The position numbers and the translations under genes were made by a program. A model generated the notes under the pieces. That model did not search any database. It worked only from the letters and a program-made list of their open reading frames with translations, and had not been told where the DNA came from. Below, piece by piece: positions 59,474 through 64,000 of a stretch of 64,000 bases of DNA. Origin of the DNA: Girardinichthys multiradiatus (Eukaryota > Chordata > Actinopteri > Cyprinodontiformes > Goodeidae); contig NC_061805.1 in NCBI RefSeq assembly GCF_021462225.1, forward strand, positions 49,021,360-49,085,359. Direction: 5' to 3'. The first letter of the stretch is position 1. Every line of letters starts with the position of its first letter.

Positions 59474-59640
59474 CACATCTGACCAGGATGTCTCCTGGGG
59501 GCCTCCCTTTAGAGGTTTTCTGGGCACATCCCACTAGAAGGAGAGCCCAGGCCAGACCCAGAACATGCTGGAAGGACGATATTTCTCTTCTGACCTGGAA
59601 ACACCTTGGGATCCCCCAGAATGAGCTGGGGAATATCCCT
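59474..59640 (+). mobile_element. Rex3 3-prime coding scrap
   Basis: It encodes RMSPGGLPLEVFWAHPTRRR and LTWKHLGIPQNELGN, parallel to RMPPGRLPREVFQARPTGRR and LAWERLGLPQEDLEE of the large copy. It lacks the tail. It lies about 135 bp from the donor of the FRAS1 repeat 1 exon. Confidence 0.75.
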
Positions 59641-59775
59641 AAACCTGTTACCAACATGACCAAATGGATAAGTGGAATTACCATCTCAACTTCTAAGAAC
59701 TCCAAATTTAGTGTTTTTCTTCATTGTATTCTTTTTTTTTTAATGCATGTCTTAATTTAAAAGTGAAATTCTTAC

Positions 59776-59919
59776 CTGAACACACTTGTTCTTCAGGATA
59801 GTAACCCCCTGGACAGACCGACAGGCAACGACCACGATGGAGAAAAGCTTTGGGGTCTCTGCAGCTCTCACAGTGGTCGGGAGTCCCCAGACAGGACAGA
59901 CAGTCTTCATGGCACTGAG
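59776..59919 (-). CDS. fras1: FRAS1 exon, furin-like repeat 1
   Basis: This 144-bp exon (48 codons) encodes one furin-like cysteine-rich repeat with eight cysteines, opening CHEDCLSCLG and closing near EEQVC. On the minus strand it follows a ttcaacag acceptor and ends at a gtaag donor; entry and exit are both phase 1. FRAS1 is a large extracellular protein that works with FREM1 and FREM2 at epithelial basement membranes. The DHC.SC spacing fits the first FU repeat of vertebrate FRAS1 as I remember it. It is the most upstream FRAS1 exon here; the VWC-domain exons expected before it are not seen and should lie beyond position 64000. A Rex3 scrap lies about 140 bp downstream in gene direction, and a dispersed repeat begins some 40 bp upstream. 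Confidence 0.88.
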
Positions 59920-59957
59920 CTGTTGAAACACATTTCATTGACTTTATTAATATATAT

Positions 59958-60206
59958 CTCCAGCAGTCTGCAGGCGAGAGGCGGGGTAGACCCTTGACAG
60001 GTCCACTGCCATCACAGGGCAACACACAAACAACCATTCACACACTCATACATACACCTAAGGGCAATTTAGAGAGACCAATTAACCTAACAGGCATGTC
60101 TTTGGACTGTGGGAGGAAGCGGAAGTACCCAGTGAGAACTCACGCATACACGGGGAGAACATGTAAACTCCATGCAGAAAGACCCCTGGCCAGGAATCGA
60201 TATACA
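59958..60206 (-). repeat. Dispersed teleost repeat, copy A2
   Basis: Reverse-orientation copy of the repeat at 1381-1702 (plus strand: ccagcagtctgcaggcgaga, gggcaatttagagagaccaa, tgtctttggactgtgggagg). It is interrupted at its right end by the Tc1 element that starts at 60207. Confidence 0.78.
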
Positions 60207-61455
60207 CAGGGGTTGGACAATGAAACTGAAACATCTGGTTTTAGACCACAATGATTTATTAGTATGGTGTAGGGCCTCCTTTTGCGGCCAATACAACATC
60301 AATTCGTCTTGGGAATGACATATAAAGTCCTGCACAGTGGTCAGAGGGATTTTAAGCCATTCTTCTTGCAGGATAGTGGTCAGGTCACAACGTGATACTG
60401 GTGGAGGAAAACATTTCCTGACTCGCTCCTCCAAAACACCTCAAAGTGGCTCAATAATATTTAGATCTGTGCAGGCCATGGGAGATGTTCAACTTCACTT
60501 TCATGTTCATCAAACCAATCTTTCACCAGTCTTTCTGTGTGTGTATTGGTGCATTGTCATCCTGATACACGGCACCACCTTCAGTATACAATGTTTGAAC
60601 CACTGGATGCACATGGTCCTCAAGAATGGTTTGGTAGTCCTTGGGAGTGATGTGCCCATCTAGCACAAGTATTGGGCCAAGGGAATGCCATGATATGGCA
60701 GCCCAAACCATCACTGATCCACCCCCATGCTTCACTCTGGGCATGCAACAGTCTGGGTGGTACGCTTCTTTGGGGCTTCTCCACACCGTAACTCTCCCGG
60801 ATGTGGGGAAAACAGTAAAGGTGGACTCATCAGAGAACAATACATGTTTCACACTGTCCACAGCCCAAGATTTGCGCTCCTTGCATCATTGAAAACGTTT
60901 GGCATTGGCATGAGTGACCAAAGGTTTGGCTATAGCAGCCCGGCCGTGTATATTGACCCTGTGGAGCTCCCGACGGACAGTTCTGGAGGAAACAGGAGAG
61001 TTTAATTCTGCCGTTATTTGGGCAGCCGTGGTTTTATGTTTTTTGGATACAAACCGGGTTAGCACCCGAACATCCCTTTCAGACAGCTTCCTCTTGCGTC
61101 CACAGTTAATCCTGTTGGATGTGGTTCGTCCTTCTTGGTGGTATGCTGACATTACCCTGGATACTGTGGCTCTTGATACATCACAAAGACTTGCTGTCTT
61201 GGTCACAGATGCGCCAGCAAGACGTGCACCAACAATTTGTCCTCTTTTGAACTCTGGTATGTCACCCATAATGTTGTGTGCATTTCAATATTTTGAGCAA
61301 AACTGTGCTCTTACCCTGCTAATTGAACCTTCACACTCTGCTCTTACTGGTGCAATGTGCAATCAATGAAGACTGGCTACCAGGCTGGTCCAATTTAGCC
61401 ATGAAACCTCCCACACTAAAATGACAGGTGTTTCAGTTTCATTGTCCAACCCCTG
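60207..61455 (-). mobile_element. Tc1-type element with intact terminal repeats
   Basis: Terminal inverted repeats: caggggttggacaatgaaac at 60207-60226 and its reverse complement ending at 61455, each nearly 30 bp. The 1.25-kb size is typical of Tc1 elements. The single transposase gene is on the minus strand. It carries one nonsense change and downstream frameshifts, so this copy depends on another source of transposase. It sits in FRAS1 intron sequence about 290 bp upstream of the repeat 1 exon, in the same orientation as the gene. Confidence 0.9.
60240..61269 (-). pseudogene. Tc1 transposase with one stop and frameshifts
   Basis: Coding begins MGDIPEFKRGQIVGARLAG, a paired-type helix-turn-helix with SRATVSRVMSAY, then an RKRKLSERD linker and RTVRRELHR. 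A TGA at 60886-60888 replaces the expected TGG after KRFQ. The same frame then continues with HVLFSDESTF (first catalytic aspartate), CMPRVKHGGGSVMVWAA and YQDDNAPIH (second aspartate), until a frameshift near 60525. The end (EERVRKCFPPPVSRCDL, EEWLKIPLTTVQD) lies in another frame. The third catalytic acidic block survives only as a degraded NII.PL sequence. Confidence 0.88.
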
Positions 61456-61470
61456 TATATGTCTATATAT

Positions 61471-61605
61471 CAGAATCAGAATCAGCTTTATTGCCAAGTA
61501 CAAACAAACAAGGAATTTGACTCCGGTACACTTTGCTCTTTGGTTTTGTTTTTGCATTACAGAATATACATATTTACAATGTACAATATACACATATATA
61601 AATAA
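61471..61605 (-). mobile_element. LINE tail, reverse orientation
   Basis: The plus strand reads cagaatcagaatcagcttta, ttgccaagtacaaacaaaca, aggaatttgactcc, the reverse complement of the tail type at 20256-20378. Confidence 0.68.
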
Positions 61606-61613
61606 AATATATA

Positions 61614-62930
61614 CAGTACGGACCAAAAGTTTGGACACACCTTCTCATTCAAAGAGTTTTCATGACTACAAATATTGTAGCTTCACACTGAAGGCATCAA
61701 AACTATGAATTAACACATGTGGAATTATATACAGAACAAAAAAGTGTGAAACAACTGAAAATATGTCTTATATTCTAGGTTCTTCAAAGTAGCCACCTTT
61801 TGCTTTGATTACTGCTCCACACACTCTTGGCATTCTGTTGATGAGCTGAATAGACTGTTAGAATTTGTATTATGGAGAGAAAAAAGCAGCTAAGTAAAGA
61901 AAAACGAGTGGCCATCATTACTTTAAGAAATGAAGGTCAGTCAGTCCGAACAATTGGGAAAACTTTGAAAGTGTCCCCAAGTGCAGTCGCAAAAACCATC
62001 AAACGCTACAAAGAAACTGGCTCACATGAGGACCGCCCCAGGAAAGGAAGTCCAAGAGTCACCTCTGCTGCGGACAATAAGTTCATCCGAGTCACCAGCC
62101 TCAGAAATCGCAGGTTAACAGCAGCTTAGATTAGATAACAGGTCAATGCCACACAGAGTTCTAGCAGCAGACACATCTCTAGAACAACTGTTAAGAGGAG
62201 ACTGTGTGAATCAGGCCTTCATGGTAAAATAGCTGCTAGGAAACCACTGCTGAGGACAGGCAACAAGCAGAAGAGACTTGTTTGGGCTAAAGAACACAAG
62301 GAATGGACATTAGACCAGTGGAAATCTGTGCTTTGGTCTGATGAGTCCAAGTTTGAGATCTTTGGTTCCAACCACCGTGTCTTTGTGCAGCGCAGAAGAG
62401 GTGAACGGATGGACTCTACATGCCTGGTTCCCACCGTGAAGCATGGAGGAGGAAGTGTGATGGTGTGGGGGTGCTTCGCTGGTGACACTGTTGGGGATTT
62501 ATTCAAAATTGAAGGCATACTGAACCAGCATGGCTACCACAGCATCTTGCAGCAGCATGCTATTCCATCCGGTTTGCGTTTAGTTGGACCATCATTTATT
62601 TTTCAACAGGACAATGACCCCAAACACAACTCCAGGCTGTGTAAGGGCTATTTGACCAAGAAGGAGAGTGATGGGGTGCTGCGCCAAATGACCTGGCCTC
62701 TGTAGTCACCGGACCTGAACCCAATCGAGATGGTTTGGGGTGAGCTGGACTGCAGAGTGAAGGCAAAAGGGCCAACAAGTCCTAAACATCTCTGGGAACT
62801 CCTTCAAGACTGCTGGAAAACCATTTCAGGTGACGACCTCTTGAAGCTCATCAACAGAATGCCAAGAGTGTGCAGAGCAGTAATCAAAGCAGAAGGTGGC
62901 TACTTTGAAGAACCAAGAATATACAGGCCA
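61614..62930 (+). mobile_element. Rearranged Tc1-type element
   Basis: The left end (61614-61847) reads tacggaccaaaagtttggac onward and is the 3-prime end of this Tc1 family in reverse. Its inner part, 61770-61847, is a reverse copy of 62845-62922 near the C-terminus of the transposase gene. At about 61848 the sequence switches to the normal forward 5-prime leader (gaatagactgttagaatttg) and coding. The forward 3-prime terminal repeat is missing: the element stops at 62930 against an AT microsatellite. This is a chimeric copy, not the standard structure. Confidence 0.82.
61872..62930 (+). pseudogene. Tc1 transposase with three in-frame stops
   Basis: One continuous frame begins MERKKQLSKEKRVAIITLRN, with helix-turn-helix SVRTIGKTLKVSPSAVAKTI and the GRPR-like box DRPRKGSPR. 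It continues through VLWSDESKFEIFG (first aspartate), PTVKHGGGSVMVWGCFAG, FQQDNDPKHNSRLCKGYL (second aspartate), SPDLNPIEMVWGELD (glutamate; DD34E type) and ends [13 protein letters not shown]. It is broken only by stops at 62127 (TAG), 62136 (TAA) and 62703 (TAG). Two of these are at sites where the family has CAG glutamine as I remember it, so C-to-T changes explain them. No frameshift. Confidence 0.88.
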
Positions 62931-63226
<296 letters not shown>

Positions 63227-63235
63227 AGTCAGTCA

Positions 63236-63462
63236 GTCATTTTCTACCGCTTATTCCATAGTGGGTCGCGGGGGAGCTGGTGCCTATCTCCAGCAGTCTA
63301 TGGGCGAGAGGCAGGGTACACCCTGGACAAGTCGCCAGTCCATCGCAGGGCAACACACACAAACAACCATGCACACACTCATTCATACACCTAAGGGCAA
63401 TTTAGAGAGACCAATTAACCTAACAGGCATGTCTTTGGACTGTGGGAGGAAGCCGGAGTATA
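63236..63462 (-). repeat. Dispersed teleost repeat, copy A3
   Basis: Reverse-orientation copy of the 1381-1702 repeat: tttctaccgcttattccata, agctggtgcctatctccagc, gggcaatttagagagaccaa, gtgggaggaagccggagta. It is cut off on the right by an AT run. Confidence 0.8.
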
Positions 63463-63508
63463 TATATATATATATATACATACATATATATATATATATA
63501 CACATATA
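63459..63508. repeat. Second AT-rich microsatellite
   Basis: TA dinucleotides with acatac interruptions, directly at the truncation of repeat copy A3. Confidence 0.9.
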
Positions 63509-64000
63509 GTCTGGCACCCATAAAAATCATATTTTAAATCAGTTTGATCGCGGTTGTGCAGTCAAACTATTAACAGTCGGAAGTCGGAAGGAGTTTTAGA
63601 GTACAGAAACAGGGTTCTGTCAGCCAGAATATCACTGATGCGTTTCATGAACTGTGTCTAAGTGCAATCTCAGCCCACACTGCTTCCCAGACGATCCGCA
63701 ACCTGACAACAATGTATGATGCCCTCATGTCATCTTTTCAGTTGCCCTGTGGGTTCAATTCCAGCTTCCTCCTGCAACATGTCGATGTGCCCCTAGGCAA
63801 GGCACTTAACATCAAGTTGCATACCCCTCTAGTGTAAAGTGCTTTGAGTGGTCAGTTGTTTACAGCTGACCAAAGTACAGACAAAATACATTTTCATTTA
63901 TTTCTCTTGAGGCATACCTAAAAACCTACCTAACCGTGAATAAAGTACTTAAGTACGAATAAAGTACTTAAGTATGAGGGAAACTAATTTTTGTGTAGTT
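63509..64000. other. Window end, non-coding, with LINE-tail-like phrase
   Basis: Positions about 63778-63856 carry acatgtcgatgtgcccctag, gcaaggcacttaac and agtgtaaagtgctttgagtg, a dispersed fish repeat tail similar to 3383-3475. The rest is unrecognised. Confidence 0.5.

Noticed and set aside
60914..61369. 151-codon plus-strand open frame
   Set aside because: Antisense of the Tc1 transposase and terminal repeat.

Overview
The window looks like teleost fish nuclear DNA. It is AT-rich and intron-dominated, and it carries fish-typical transposons: several Tc1/mariner families, Rex1, Rex3 and L2 LINEs, a hAT-type MITE and microsatellites. The species cannot be named from this sequence alone. I see no rRNA, tRNA, CRISPR, bacterial or viral gene.

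The only host gene I can support is FRAS1, which encodes the basement-membrane extracellular matrix protein of the FRAS1/FREM complex. Eight exons lie on the minus strand, running from high to low coordinates: 59919-59776, 50280-50134, 31158-31015, 24166-24026, 23921-23781, 23699-23532, 14441-14301 and 11939-11793. Each encodes one furin-like (FU) cysteine-rich repeat, each is flanked by AG/GT splice sites, and each is a phase 1-1 symmetric exon whose length is divisible by three. By comparison with vertebrate FRAS1 as I remember it, they are FU repeats 1 to 8 in order. A ninth FU exon of the same gene (5369-5509, the CDWSC repeat, FU12 by recollection) is on the PLUS strand at the left end. 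Repeats 9-11 are not visible. This strand switch is the most important anomaly here. It points to an inversion or an assembly mis-join with a breakpoint between about 5.5 and 11.8 kb.

Layout: 0-1.1 kb, Tc1 relic. 1.1-11.8 kb, inverted FU12 exon, small repeats, another Tc1 relic and a perfect hairpin. 11.8-24.2 kb, FU8 to FU4 exons with Rex3 and LINE scraps in the introns. 24.4-25.6 kb, decayed Tc1. 27.4-29.5 kb, large Rex3 copy, with further Rex3 fragments at 30.4, 31.4 and 34 kb. 31.0 kb, FU3. 38-40.5 kb, dispersed non-coding repeats. 41.5-49.8 kb, a nested stack: a Tc1 element interrupted by a MITE, by an LTR-like element (itself split by a reverse-oriented LINE tail and a 4.2-kb L2) and by a second L2 tail. 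50.1 kb, FU2. 53.2-55.6 kb, Rex1 plus another RT relic. 57.7-59.1 kb, a second copy of the LTR-like element. 59.8 kb, FU1, with mobile DNA close on both sides. 60.2-63.5 kb, two Tc1-type elements (one rearranged) and a long AT microsatellite.

No transposon copy appears able to move by itself, because each has stops, frameshifts or truncations. The host coding content is about 1.2 kb on the minus strand plus 141 bp on the plus strand; nearly all the rest is intron and mobile DNA. Family names and boundaries come from reading the sequence and from memory, without database searches.
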